A stretch of DNA of 64,000 bases from NCBI RefSeq assembly GCF_026151205.1, contig NC_087076.1:1435692-1499691 (forward strand), read 5' to 3'. This DNA comes from Bolinopsis microptera (lineage: Eukaryota > Ctenophora > Tentaculata > Lobata > Bolinopsidae). How positions within the stretch are numbered: the first letter of the stretch is position 1; each line of letters begins with the position of its first letter. Of the stretch, positions 11,180 through 22,170 are shown piece by piece. The translations under genes and the position numbers were made by a program. The notes beneath the pieces were generated by a model. The model was not told the DNA's origin, did not search any database, and was given only the letters and a program-made list of their open reading frames with translations.

Positions 11180-12290
11180 AGATGCTTCCTCCTCCTACTC
11201 TTACTCCTCCTCCCCCTGGGTCTTCCTGATCTTCCTCAGTCCTCTTCCTCCTCCCCTCCTCAGTCCTCCTCCTACTCCTCCTCCTCGTCCTCAGTCCTCC
11301 TCATCAGTCCTCGACAGTCCTCCTCCTCCCCAGTCCTCCTCCTCCTCCTGAGTCCTCCTCCTGGGTCCTCCTCCTGGGTCCTCCTCCTCCTCTTCATCCT
11401 CCTCCGATCCTCTTCCTCCTCAGTCCTCAGTCCTCCTCAGTCCTCCTCCTCATCCTTCTCCTCAGTCCTCCATCCTCCTCCTCAGTCCTCCCTCAGTCCC
11501 CCTCCTCCTCCTCCTATTCAGTCCTCCTCCTCATCCTCCTCCTTCTCAGTCCTCCTCAGTCCTCCTCCTCCTCCTCCTCCTCCTCCTCCTCCTCCTCCTC
11601 CTCCTCTTCCCTCCCAGTCATCCTCCTCAGCCATCCTCCTCAGTCCTCCTCAGTCCTCCTCAGTCCTCCTCCTCAGTCCTCCTCCTCCTGGGTCCTCCTC
11701 CTCCTCTTCATCCTCCTCCTCTTCCTCCTCGGTCCTCAGTCCTCCTCCTCCTGGGTCCTCCTCCTCATCCTTCTCATCAGTCCTCCTCCTCCCCAGTCCT
11801 CTCCCAGTCCCCCTCCTTTTCCTCCTCCTATTCAGTCCTCCTCCTCCTCCTCCTCCTCAGTTCTCCTCAGTCCTCCTTCTCATTTCTCCTAAGTCCTCCT
11901 CCTGAGTCCTCCTCCTGAGTCCTCCTCCTGAGTCCTCCTCCTCTTCCTTCTGAGTCCTCTTCCTGAGTCCTCCTCCTCCTCCCTCTCAGTCATCCTCCTT
12001 AGTCATCCTCCTCAGCCATCCTCCCCAGCCATCCTCCTCAGCCATCCTCCTCAGTACTCCTCAGTCCTCCTCCTTCTCAGTCATCGTCAGTCCTCCTCCT
12101 CAGTCCTCCTCAGTCCTCCTCCTCCTCCTCCTCCTGGGTCCTCCTGGGTCTTCCTGATCCTCCCAAGTCCTCTTCCTCCTCCCCTCCTCAGTCCTCCTCC
12201 TACTCTTCCTCCTCGTCCTCAGTCCTCCTCATCAGTCCACAACAGTTCTCCTCCTCCCCAGTCCTCCTCCTCCTCCTGGGTCCTCCTCCT
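11180..12290. repeat. CCTCCTCAGT polypyrimidine minisatellite, about 1.1 kb
   Basis: Irregular repeats of CCTCCTCAGTCCTCCTC-type units, with CCTGGGTCCTCCTC variants. The complementary strand is (GGA)n-rich and could form G-quadruplex or triplex structures. The long plus-strand frame of Ser, Pro and Leu is an artefact of the composition. Confidence 0.93.
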
Positions 12291-12383
12291 CCTGTCTGTG
12301 TCCGCCAATGTCCCAAAAAACACGTCCGTTGTCTCATAGAATCCAAAAAGGACAGGACATAGGCGGACATAGACGGACATAAC

Positions 12384-12419
<36 letters not shown>

Positions 12420-12424
12420 TTTAA

Positions 12425-13386
12425 ACGACTACTTTTCTTACTTACTGTATAAAAATGGATTTAAAAATCATTTGCTGAAATAAAAAAACGGTCATTCGAG
12501 CGGAGAGGGGGGGTACCAATGGCATAAATGGCATAATGGAGAATTGGCCAAACAAAATTTCCATTTATGCCATGAAATTTCTATGCCATTTGATGAATTT
12601 TATGCCATTTGTCTCCATTCTATGCCATTCGAAATATGAAATTTTAAAACTTTGAACTGAGAATTTAATTTAACGAATTGTCTGCACCCCACTAGTACTG
12701 TCCACCTTTATCTCTATTTATTGTACTACAACATCTATTTTCACCCATTAAATTCCTCAAAATATCCCTAGCAATGGGCATTATTGATTATAATTACGTT
12801 CAATGTATATCAATATGATATGATGATTTGGTTGATTGTGGACAAGTGACCGGGCAGTATGGCATAGTACACGCTACACACCGTATAACAGAGAGGACAG
12901 TCGACTGAATGCTCCCAGTCAATCGGATATCCAAATTAACAGTGGAAAACTGTAACATTACCAACTCGATTAAAATATTATTTGTTAATGGTGTGTACAG
13001 AATACAGATGTATCGTGTCGGGACCGTGTTCATGTAGAATGTTTTGAAATTTAAACATTTTCACAAGATTGATAATGATCTGTGTTTCGAATGGGTAGCC
13101 TCTTAAAAGTAATATTCATTGATATCTCGACGAACCTGTATATTAGTATTACATAACAGTTCACCAAATGACCTGAAATACTTGCTTCCTATTATACAAA
13201 ATTATGATGACATAATATATTGCTTAAATATCTTCATATTCACTGCTGCATGGCAACATAGCACTCCTTAATTATTTTTCTATAATAACGTTAATCTAGT
13301 ATAATCATTGTAGGATTTTGAACATCTCACAATTTGGGCTGTAGGACTGTAGAGCGGGGGACTGTATGGCGTACTTGGTCAAAATT
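12425..13386. other. pogo-like flank, ATGGCAT inverted repeats, then unassigned DNA
   Basis: 12,425-12,490 continues the pogo-like flank. At 12,518-12,630 the word ATGGCATAA and its complement TTATGCCAT recur, giving a local fold-back structure. The remainder to 13,386 shows nothing I recognise. Confidence 0.55.
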
Positions 13387-13560
13387 AGGACCCTAGAGCG
13401 GAGTCAAATCGCCAGGGTAGGAATCTAGAGCGGAACCCCCTTACCGGAACCATACTATAAGGACCCTAGAGTGGAGTCAAATCGCCAGGATAGGACTCTA
13501 GAGCGGAACTCCCTTACCGAAACCATACTATGAGGACTCTAGAGCGGTACCCACATGTAA
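13387..13560. repeat. Two to 2.3 tandem copies of a roughly 75-bp unit
   Basis: The unit contains CTAGAGCGGAGTCAAATCGC, then CTAGAGCGGAAC and CCTTACCG, and is repeated with a few substitutions. CTAGAGCGG also recurs inside each unit, suggesting an older, shorter period. Confidence 0.85.
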
Positions 13561-13880
13561 ATTTTGGAGCGGTTAGAAATTTGAGATCGGACTGTAGAGT
13601 GGACTTGGTCGGAAGATTGAAATCAGATTAGATACAACTCGTGATTGATTATTATAATTGTGAGATTAGAATAATTCATGGAGTTGTTGAAGCAGAAAAT
13701 TGTCCTAGATTATTTATATTATACATCATATCATATTGTAATTTTTAGATACGTTAGACAATTGTTCGGTATAAACTTCTTCCATTTGACTGAAATATCC
13801 TGATGCTACTCTAAAATGCAAAAAGATTCTTTGATAAAGAGGTGTAATTATGAAAACTGGGCATGTGACCAACAAAAGAT

Positions 13881-14016
13881 GATAGTCGATATAATATATA
13901 CTAATTGTGTTCTATTTCAGAGAATGTACCACCAAACATGTTGTCTGTGGGGTTTGATACTTACTTGTAACAATGGTGTGTTTCCATTGCTTAGTGAATC
14001 AATTAAAGTTAACAAG
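13881..14016 (+). repeat. Left copy of a direct repeat flanking the 14-20.6 kb retroelement cluster
   Basis: This about 135-bp sequence recurs in the same orientation at 20,634-20,756 with indels and substitutions. Both copies start GATAGTCGATATA and end AAAGTTAACAAG. They bracket the Copia-like relic and the REL-type ORF, so they could be remnants of long terminal repeats or of a sequence split by insertions. Confidence 0.75.
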
Positions 14017-16883
14017 TCGGTAGAGAGAAGAACGCAATGCCCCCCAGAGACAGTTAGAGTAACTAGTAATTACAAAGCCCACCGGCATTATACAGTGAGG
14101 ATCAGGACTACTGCAATTGCAGTTAGACTGCCGTGTGGCAAAGAGTTCACGGGTTTAGCGAAAAAGAGACAAGGAACTGCGTTGCTCTTAGACTTGAAAC
14201 AAGGGAAAGATCCAAAAGGGATACCGTAGATCATTGGGGAAAGATGTCCTATGGCAGAGGATGCAATAGCGAAGATTTTAAGTCATCTGACAACATCTAT
14301 TTCGAGGACTCAGTAAAAAACTTGTTACCGAGTTTAGGTAAAGTTTGAAACATAAGTGGACCAGACAGGGTTGTCTCTACAGAGATTACATATCTGAGTT
14401 TGGAGAGTTGCTCGCGGATCTCAGGAGACACAAAATCACTCTTCCTGAAGCAGTCCTGGCCTACAGATTCCTTAACAGCGCTACCTTCCGTCAGAAAAAA
14501 TACGATCTCGCTTTGGCAACGTAAAGGATCTTACTTATAAAGCTATGTGTGAACGACTCGGGAAAATCTTCTCCGTCAATCGAACCTTTCCACACCGCCT
14601 GCGTCAATATCAGTGAAGGTGAAACATGCGGAATGAACCTATACATAAACTCAACCCAAGGGTGGACGAGGAAACTACAGAAGGATGTCAGAGGACGTGG
14701 GAATCATCATCACCGTATAATCGACAAAAGAGTGCGTTATACTGGATGCTATGCTTGTGGCGATAAAAACCATATGCTAGATGGTGAACATGCAAGAACA
14801 GAGCTTCTTCAAGTTCAACGCTAAGATAATGCACCGTAATTCGCCAAGATTGGTGTTGAGATGTTACGGCCATGGAAGCAGGAGGGTGCCATTCTTACAT
14901 TCATGGTGGTGTCTGATCTGAAGATGTTGTGAGATTTGAAGAGTGCCTGAGAGTGATAACGAAACCTTTGTTCTCTAGTATATGAGTCATTAGCATGTGC
15001 AGTTATTGGGATTCCGGATGTACAAAGACAGTTGTTGGGTAGGAACTGGGTGAATCACTTTACAGAGCAAACTCTGGAAGAAAAACAACTGCAAAATGAT
15101 GGTTAGTGAACCTTGCTCGACGCCTTTAGATTTGGGGATGGCGACTCGAAGTCATTACCACAGAAAAGACTATTATCCCTGGGCGAATGCGAAAGCCAGA
15201 TGTTCGGATAGAAGCACCATTGTTGAGAAAGAACTGCCGTTGCTTCTCAGTAAAGCCCGCATCGTTAAAGAGAGCTGGGCTGTGTTGGATTTCACAAATG
15301 ATACAATGAGATTCATTGGAGATTGTGTTGATTTGTTTTGAAACTCAAATCAAAGCATATTGCGTTCCTCTTTGTAAAAAGACGCATGGACCATTGGGCC
15401 GCCAGAACGAAAGCCCCACATCTGGTGATGACACTCAGCGAAGAAGGTTTGTTTGGTACTGACGAAAAAAGGAGCTTAGGAGGAAAGTGGAAAAAATCCA
15501 CCAAACAATTCTCACACCCCTCTAGTGTAAACTTGAAAACATTGCTGAAAAACTGCAGGATTAGAGACCAGAAACGAATACCATGAAAGCACTTGAGAGG
15601 TATCCAGCAGTTGTAAAATATGTCGATGTACCAGAAACCCAAGTCAAGACCAGTGGAAGGGTCTCAAGAGGAAAGGTGTTCAACGCATGTGATGCAATGG
15701 CCTTAAGCATGTTCCTGGCTCTCCTAATGTGTTTATCATGCATATGATTGATTTCGGTGTCAAGATATTCAGCAGCTAGAATAATTACAATAAGAAGAAA
15801 GAGGGACAATCTCCAAGGATTTGCTCTGGATGGATATCCATCTTTGGACATCCCAGAAATTTATGGTGATACTGGTGGAGAGTTCGCCAATGAGCGTTTA
15901 CTGAGATGTTCAAGATTCAATGTGGATGTGCAAAATTCATCTGCGCCGCGAGAGCCTTGGAGCATGGGATTGTAGAGAAAGTCATCATAAGATGTGACAG
16001 AGATGATGGTAAAAACGAAGGAAGATTCAAAATGAAACTGGGAAGTTGCATTGTGTTGGGCAAAGTGCGAAAAACTTCCATGCGATGTTTTGGTGGAGTT
16101 TTCAGCCAAATCAGTTGACAATGAGGCCGTAACCCTTTTCCTTCCGATGTATCGAAGATAGACTGCCCGCTTTATAAGAAAACAACGGTGAGTTAAAACG
16201 TGGCTGATAATTATAATGCAATGCACAGTGCAAGGCAGCATTTTGAAAGTGTGAAAGTAGCAACAAGATACGTAGAGCTCTGGCAAACGCCAGTTCGGAC
16301 AAGCAATGATGCGTATTATAGCAACGGTGTGAAAAGGTGATGTACAAGAGAAAGGATTGCACAATGGAGTGGGCCAGGTGTTATACTGGGGAAGGGACCT
16401 TACTCATTTTATATTTTAGCATGGAACTCAGTTATTATCAAAGTGCAGTGAATGTCATCTAACCAGGGATACAACAAACAGGATATCCCCTAACCTCAGA
16501 GTCAGTAGTTGGGCAACCCTAAACCGAGTAGTATAGTATTCAAGTTCACAAAATCCCATTAGGTGACGCAGAGAAATTTCTAGAGGATCAACCATCTTGC
16601 TCTATGGAAACAGCAGTTCTGTTACGGAACCAGAAACATTGCCTCAAAGTGAGACACCAGCAAACAATAGACCTCAAGCACAAATATCAGGACTTCCTAA
16701 AGCAAGAAGTCACGTGGAGTTTAAAATTGGCTGATTTGTAATATTTCCAATGGAATGAGGTTTTAACGATAAAATTTAAAAAATTGAATATAAAAGACTA
16801 AATCAAAATTGTATCCGAATAAAGCAAAAATGCGTGATGAGTACCTCAAAAAAAAATAAAAACAAAAATAATAGAGAAATACA

Positions 16884-17384
16884 CTACCCGAAGTCAGGAG
16901 AAAAAGAATTGTCAGGATCTGAACTAGGGTCAATATCTACAGATGCAGTACAAACATGTTCCTTCCAGATGTGTTTAATAAGTTCTGTTTTAAACACACC
17001 TGGTCTGATAATCTCTCGAAGGGAAAGAGGAAGTCGGTTCCAAGTGAGATGAGCTCGATAAAAGTAAGATTTAGATATAGCTGAGCCAGGTGGAATTGAA
17101 GATATTACTGATAAATGATCAAGATGTGAGCTTCTCAGTCGGCTTGACCCGGAGAAGAAAGTAAGGTACTGAGGCAGAGTGGTGCATGGGTGGTATTGAT
17201 GCACTAGGGAATGAAAGAACTTGAGATCATGGTAATCAAACCTGTACTTTAGGGGCAGAATATTTAACTGTTTACAATGGGCATTATAGATTTCCTCTAC
17301 ACTGTAGCTTATATATAATATAGTAATACCACAAGCAATGCTAAAAACAGTAAACAATAACATGATGGAATAAAAACCTAACAT
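16884..17384 (-). pseudogene. LINE ORF2 C-terminal relic inserted in the Copia remnant
   Basis: The minus-strand frame of 166 residues carries LPLKYRFDYHDLKFFHSLV and SYFYRAHLTWNRLPLSLRE, the C-terminal signature of CR1/RTE-like ORF2 proteins (x-W-N-x-L-P-x2-R). No reverse transcriptase core is present, consistent with 5' truncation. It is in the opposite orientation to the surrounding Copia-like fragments and occupies the region where their reverse transcriptase should be. Confidence 0.7.
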
Positions 17385-17749
17385 TATAGTATCGATTGAT
17401 CATTCAAGTGGGCGTGATAATACGAAGTAGATAAACTGTTGATCGATGCCAAAATGCAAAAGCTCGACAACATCTGAGAGAAATACAATTCTAGGAGGAA
17501 TGGAACAGATGTGAACAGCAAATAAGATTGCTCAGTTATATGGCACATATTTCAGCTCAGTTATGTTACGGCATGTAGCATTGGCAAAGATACAAGCAAG
17601 CGACATCTATCAAAATCGAGTATTGAACTAATGAGTAATGCCAATGAGAAATGGCTGCGAATTCACCAAAGTTTGCTAGAATCTATTCAGCGCGTTAATA
17701 GATATACCATGTGACATATGGGTCATCTCAGATGATGCAATTCTGACGT

Positions 17750-18008
17750 CGTAATTGGCTGAACAATATATCACGCAGCGCATCACGTGGCGCAGTTTTG
17801 GCCAATCGTAATCGCGTGTCTTGGAGTACAGCGCTCACTTTGAGCGTGATCAATTTCTGGCCTTGTAATTGGTTGCGCGCGTACGTCACGTGACATAGGT
17901 CGTAGCCAATGTCTGATTTACTCCATAAATGTGGAGTAAAACTCTACGTTTTTCTATGGTCTGGCCCGACGGCAAGTGCTACGAAGTAGCGCGCGCCGGG
18001 CCAGATCA
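17750..18008. promoter_or_regulatory. CCAAT-box cluster with E-boxes and a GC-rich hairpin
   Basis: Four CCAAT/ATTGG pentamers occur in about 160 bp (near 17,753, 17,801, 17,868 and 17,908), with CACGTG words at 17,785 and 17,890. Local CpG density is higher than in neighbouring DNA. At 17,959-18,006 TCTGGCCCG pairs with CGGGCCAGA and encloses a smaller GCTAC/GTAGC stem. This is the composition of a promoter or long terminal repeat, but no transcript evidence is available. Confidence 0.35.
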
Positions 18009-18571
18009 TTAACAATGGTCAACAACTAAGTGCAGACCAGTATATAGTGTATTGCCCTTAGAAAAATCCGGAGAGTATGTAAAATTACTTTAGCAGCGGA
18101 GAGTTGGGCAATGATCGAAGCAGTGGAAACATGTGAGTTGATCCAAGCTCAGCTGAGTGAGATCATGTTATCTGGAAAACTTGATGTCATTGTAATGACT
18201 GATTGCAAATCTCTACATGATGCTATCCAAACCTCGAAAAATGTTGATGACAAGGGATATATTGAGGATACCAATAGCTTGCCTGAGACAGCAAGTGAAC
18301 AATAGTGAAATGACAGTTCGTTGGATTTCAACAAAGAAACAGCTTGCAGATTGTTTGACTAAAGCTGGAGCTCCAACTTCACTGCTACGGGAGGTATTGT
18401 CGTCAGGAGAATTTGACAATGAACTGTTTAGAATTGCATTCCAATAATAAACATTGTATTCAAAGTTTTTAATATTGTGTGTGAAGGATTTTAATAATCT
18501 TAATAATTTGAAACTTAAAGAAGTTAAAAGAGTGAATATACATCGTTTGTCCAGAAGTTGCTACTTACATT

Positions 18572-20266
18572 ATGAACACCTACAGAATGCCTGCTAGACT
18601 GTTCATTGCAGGAGGAGATGAGCATCTTTTTAGTGAAGAAGGGACCACACAAGGTGATCCACCTGCCATGGGATTTTATGCCTGTGGTACAATACCATTG
18701 ATTGATGCAGGAAACATTGAGAGAAAGGTGACTCAGATCTGGTATGCTGATGACTCTGCTGCTGGGGGAAAACTGGAGGAAATAAGGAAGTGGTGGGATA
18801 ACCTCTGTATTAAAGGACCACTCTTTGGATACAACCCTAAATCTTCTAAAACATGGGTGATAGTCAAGCCTGAGCACGAAGAGAAGGCAAGAACCCTATT
18901 CCCAGATGTCAATGTGACAAGCATTGGTCGACGATATCTGGGCAGCTTCATCGGAACAGACCAAGGAAAAGAGGCTTTCATTGAGGAAAAAGTTCAAGAA
19001 TGGTGTCGTGATCTTAAACAGTTAAGTGATATAGCATCAAGAGAACCTCAAATAGCATACAGTGCATACATGTATGGGCTTAGTAAAAGATGGAACTATG
19101 TGTGCAGAACTACCCCAGGAGTTGCAGATAGGCTCACTCCTCTAGAACAAGTAACACGTGATGAGTTTATCCCAGCTATCATTAACAGGCTGTTTAGCTG
19201 CACTGATGAACTAAGGAACATAATGGCTCTACCACCAAGATATGGAGGATTGGGTATACCAGTTATGATGGAAATGGCAGACCGAGAGTACAATTTCTCA
19301 TGTAGAGCCACAAAACCCCTTAAAGAAGCTATTCTCAAGCAGATAGACAACTACACAGAGGACTGGAGACATAGTAAAGGAGTGAAAACTGAGATAACGA
19401 CTGAACGAAATCTCTTTTATCGACAAAAACAAGCAGAAATACGCCAGGAGCTCGAGTCAACACCACTGGCAAAGTTGATGTTCCAACTAGCGGCTGAGAA
19501 AGGGGCAAGTGCTTGGTTAACAGCACTACCTTTAAAAGAGTATGGATATCTGATGAATAAACAACAGTTCTCAGATGCAATAGCTCTCAGATACAACCTG
19601 AACTTAAAGGACTGCCCTAAAACATGTACGTGTGGCCAGAAATACTCAGCAAACCATGCGCTCATCTGCAAACTTGGTGGATATGTGTCACTGCGGCACA
19701 ACTCGCTGAGAGACACCTTTGCAGAACTAATGAGAACTGTGAAATGCAAGGATGTGCAGACTGAGCCAGTTCTTCTTCCAGTTGATGGTCTACAGTTACC
19801 AAAGGGAACAGTCCTAGGAGACCAAGCCAGGCTGGACATTTCTGCAAGATCGATTTGGAATGCTTCAGAGAGGGCATTTTTTGATGTAAGGGTATTTCAT
19901 GCCCCAGCCCCCTCCAATGCAAGCAAACCGATACCAGCAATGTACCTGTCCCATGAAAATGAGAAAAAGCGATGTTACAATGCAAGGGTTCTTGAAGTGG
20001 AGAAAGGAAGCTTCACACCTTTAGTGTTCTCGACTTCTGGTGGAATGGGTGGTGAAGCTGAGAGACTGGTCAAGAAGCTGGCCAGTAAGATGGAGTACCA
20101 CACTGGCCAGAGGTACTCAGACGCTGTAGGATACATAAGAAAGCGCCTTCGCTTTGAAATCCTCAGAACAACAGTGATTTCTCTCCGTGGAGACAGAGGT
20201 GCGAGAAAAAACATTGTTGATATAAACAGTCTAGATCTTAACTTGGAGCCACAAGGCCAAGGGTAA
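18572..20266 (+). CDS. REL-endonuclease-type reverse transcriptase, 5'-truncated
   Basis: The intact 564-residue frame begins after the start of the reverse transcriptase core. Recognisable are EGTTQGDPPAMGFYACGTIP (motif B region) and QIWYADDSAAGG (motif C, YADD). A thumb region follows, then a Cys-His finger (CTCGQKYSANHALICK). The C-terminal endonuclease-like domain has RHNSLRDTF, LDISARSIW and AFFDVRVFHAPAP. Finger plus PD-(D/E)xK-like nuclease at the C-terminus is the REL architecture of R2, NeSL, HERO and related site-selective LINEs. Motif A and the N-terminal DNA-binding region are absent, so this is a truncated but unmutated copy. It follows the Copia-like RNase H by 125 bp, probably by chance. 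Confidence 0.8.
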   Translation: MNTYRMPARLFIAGGDEHLFSEEGTTQGDPPAMGFYACGTIPLIDAGNIERKVTQIWYADDSAAGGKLEEIRKWWDNLCIKGPLFGYNPKSSKTWVIVKPEHEEKARTLFPDVNVTSIGRRYLGSFIGTDQGKEAFIEEKVQEWCRDLKQLSDIASREPQIAYSAYMYGLSKRWNYVCRTTPGVADRLTPLEQVTRDEFIPAIINRLFSCTDELRNIMALPPRYGGLGIPVMMEMADREYNFSCRATKPLKEAILKQIDNYTEDWRHSKGVKTEITTERNLFYRQKQAEIRQELESTPLAKLMFQLAAEKGASAWLTALPLKEYGYLMNKQQFSDAIALRYNLNLKDCPKTCTCGQKYSANHALICKLGGYVSLRHNSLRDTFAELMRTVKCKDVQTEPVLLPVDGLQLPKGTVLGDQARLDISARSIWNASERAFFDVRVFHAPAPSNASKPIPAMYLSHENEKKRCYNARVLEVEKGSFTPLVFSTSGGMGGEAERLVKKLASKMEYHTGQRYSDAVGYIRKRLRFEILRTTVISLRGDRGARKNIVDINSLDLNLEPQGQG

Positions 20267-20784
20267 AAATTTTTTGATTGTTAAGGGAATTTTTTGAATT
20301 CTTAAAGGGTTGATTTTATATAGGGTCATTGCTATATTATGTGTATATTGTTTGAATATTTTATTTAAAAATTTTATACGTATGAACAATTGAAAAAAAA
20401 AATATATATATATTGGTATTTGTGATTTATATAATGTGTTCGTTTAAAACGATTTTCTATTACATGTTGTGCATGTATCCACAAAGAGGGAAGTTATTTT
20501 TAGAAAGATTATAGTCTTTCTTGTGACACCTTTATTTTATATTTAATATTTTAAATCTTTCAAAGCCTTTTTAAGAAAGAACGGGAGATTGTGAATTGCT
20601 ATATATTTGGTTTATATATTTATGATAGTCGATATACTATATACTAATTGTGTTCTATTTCAGAATGTACCACAAACATGTTGTCTGTGGGGTTTGATAA
20701 TTACTTGTAACAACTGGTGTGTTTCATTGCATAGTGATCCATTTAAAGTTAACAAGCATATGCAATATGATACGGGATACCTAT
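20267..20784. other. Downstream region with right copy of the 135-bp direct repeat
   Basis: The DNA after the REL-type ORF is AT-rich (probable 3' untranslated sequence). Positions 20,634-20,756 are the right copy of the direct repeat described at 13,881. Confidence 0.6.
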
Positions 20785-20867
20785 TGTAGGTTTATAACCT
20801 ACCAGGACACGCGCCGACGGTAATATTTGAAACAAATATAATTTTACGAGTATCACCCGTTAATGCA
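20785..20867 (+). repeat. Short interspersed element of about 95 bp (copy 1)
   Basis: The element starts GTAGGTTTATAACCTACC (a 7-bp palindrome with a 3-bp loop) and ends ACGAGTATCACCCGTT. Other copies are at 23,087-23,175 (+), 47,397-47,550 (-), 52,504-52,581 (-), 54,419-54,508 (+) and 54,627-54,718 (-). The 54.42-kb copy has a 13-bp flanking duplication. The class is unknown. Confidence 0.8.
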
Positions 20868-20876
20868 CTTCACACT

Positions 20877-21226
20877 CAGTGGCGTAACTTAGGGCCCCGC
20901 AGACCCCGCTGTGCGGGGGGGGGGGGGGGCGCCGTATAAGGGGTGCGCAATTTTCCTGAATTTTAGGCCCTTTCACTGAAAAAACGCCTTGTTTGTGTAT
21001 TTCCCTGCCCAATTTAGCGTTCGGTCGACGCGAAAAAATATTTGGGGTACCCTTTTTTGCTTCAGGGGGCGCAAAAAGCTGTAGGGGGGGGGGGGGGGGG
21101 GCGAGAAAAAAAGTACCCGACCTTTTTTTTTTAAATTTTTTTTTATTTTTAAGGGACACAAAAAATTTAAGGGGGGCGCTTTTCGTCACTGAGCGGGGGG
21201 TGCCAAAGGGCAAAGTTACGCCACTG
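20877..21226. mobile_element. hAT-type MITE, 350 bp, perfect 8-bp target duplication
   Basis: The terminal inverted repeats are CAGTGGCGTAAC at the left and GTTACGCCACTG at the right. They are flanked by an exact duplication of TTCACACT (20869-20876 and 21227-21234). An 8-bp duplication plus CAG...CTG termini identifies the hAT superfamily. The interior has G-runs (20915-20929 and 21084-21101) and no transposase, so the element is non-autonomous. It cut into the LINE RNase H relic on the minus strand. Confidence 0.95.
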
Positions 21227-21234
21227 TTCACACT

Positions 21235-21620
21235 GCAAGGAGATGCAGGGATGTTTCTGCTTCTCCTCGAAAGTGCAGTGTTCACAATCTTGCATTTCGA
21301 AGTTGAAGTTGTTCGCCACGTTCTGAAAGTAAACTAGTGGCATGGGTTTTGAAGTGTGAACTATCCTGACAGCGGCCTTGTTAGCCATCTGATGTGAGTT
21401 CCAGAAAAATGAAGTTCCTGTATTCATATTTGTGGAGGAACATCTCAAGTGGGAGTTTCCTTTGTCACTGAGTGTGGCCTAATTGGGAGGAACGGTTCTG
21501 GTCCTATGGGGATGTTATTGGATTCGTTCCTTGCGAGTTCGTCTGCTAGTTTATTATCTTGGCACTTGAAATAACAAAGGATGCAGAAGAATTCCTTTGA
21601 ATAGAGATAAAACTATAAAA
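21235..21620 (-). pseudogene. LINE RNase H / C-terminal finger relic
   Basis: Minus-strand text includes QDNKLADELARNESNNIP, the end of a LINE-associated RNase H domain (the final catalytic Asp in ADELA). Frame-shifted Cys-rich text (CEHCTFEEK, then LQCEQ) resembles the finger that follows. The hAT MITE is inserted at the downstream end. The coding remnant is too decayed to assign to a clade. Confidence 0.5.
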
Positions 21621-22170
21621 AGTTGATCATATTCCAATTACTATACTACACCACCCCTATGATTAGTGAGCTGGATTCTATGTTAGACCGGACGAAGTAT
21701 ATATTTCATGAGTTGGGTTCAATGTTAGACCGGATGAAAATATGGCTACATCTCAATTTGTTTCACTAAAAAATTTGTTTCACTTGGATAACACAGCAGA
21801 GGTGCTATTACAGTTAAATTCTGTTACCTGAACTCAACTAAACAGTTTTAATATTATAGCATATACTATAATATTATGAAAGATATTTTGTGTCAAAATA
21901 AGGTTGTTTAATCATTCTTACACACCAAAGGTTGGTGTGTTTTTTAATTAATTTATTATTGTTAAAAAGTTTAAATTGAGAATTTTATACAGTAGTCTAT
22001 AGACCAATTAACTTATTTACTGATCACGTATACGTGGTTTTAAGAATTTTATGACATTGAACGAATTTATTTATTGCTAATTTAAGGATTGCTAGTATTT
22101 TATGTATTTGTTTTCACTTCTGCACGTTTTGGCATTTGCTCTTGTGACCAGAGTTTTAGAGTTATATATA

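Larger units (their letters stand above)
10835..12420. mobile_element. 1,586-bp TTAA-flanked element with G/C-tract termini
   Basis: The element begins A + 26 G (10836-10861) and ends 35 C (12385-12419) + T, with TTAA on both sides (10831-10834 and 12421-12424). Just inside, GTCCGTCTATGTCCGC is mirrored by GCGGACATAGACGGAC as inverted termini. The related locus at 50.9 kb carries the same flanks with one TTAA (50911-50914) and no insert, so the boundaries are well supported. TTAA duplication is the hallmark of piggyBac-like (also Kolobok and Sola3) transposition. No transposase is encoded; the interior is tandem repeats. Confidence 0.85.
14540..18447 (+). pseudogene. Decayed Copia-like retrotransposon (gag-pro-int-RNase H)
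   Basis: Several plus-strand fragments occur in the Copia order and are separated by stops and frameshifts. A gag-type zinc knuckle (CYACGDKNH) lies near 14,745. An aspartic protease start (WDSGCTKTVVG, D-S-G active site) lies near 15,006, followed by KARIVKESWAVLDFTNDTM at 15,250-15,310. Integrase core text includes MIDFGVK near 15,747 and DTGGEFANERLLRC near 15,870, then SAPREPW. RNase H spans 18,111-18,447 with a frame change, including MTDCKSLHDAI, RWISTKKQLADCLTKAG and LLREVLSSGEF. I did not find the reverse transcriptase motifs expected between integrase and RNase H. A minus-strand LINE fragment sits in that gap. Confidence 0.75.

Noticed and set aside
11165-11905. 246-residue Ser/Pro/Leu-rich protein
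   Set aside because: Composition is that of the CCTCCTCAGT minisatellite read in one frame, with no non-repetitive sequence or conserved domain.
20869-20876. Assigning the hAT MITE's 8-bp duplication to the adjacent short element
   Set aside because: TTCACACT recurs exactly at the other MITE edge (21227-21234), while the short element ends several bases earlier at CCCGTT.
20860-21448. Minus- and plus-strand ORFs across the hAT MITE
   Set aside because: They run through G-tracts and MITE termini and depend on homopolymer length. The exact 8-bp duplication shows that this is inserted DNA.
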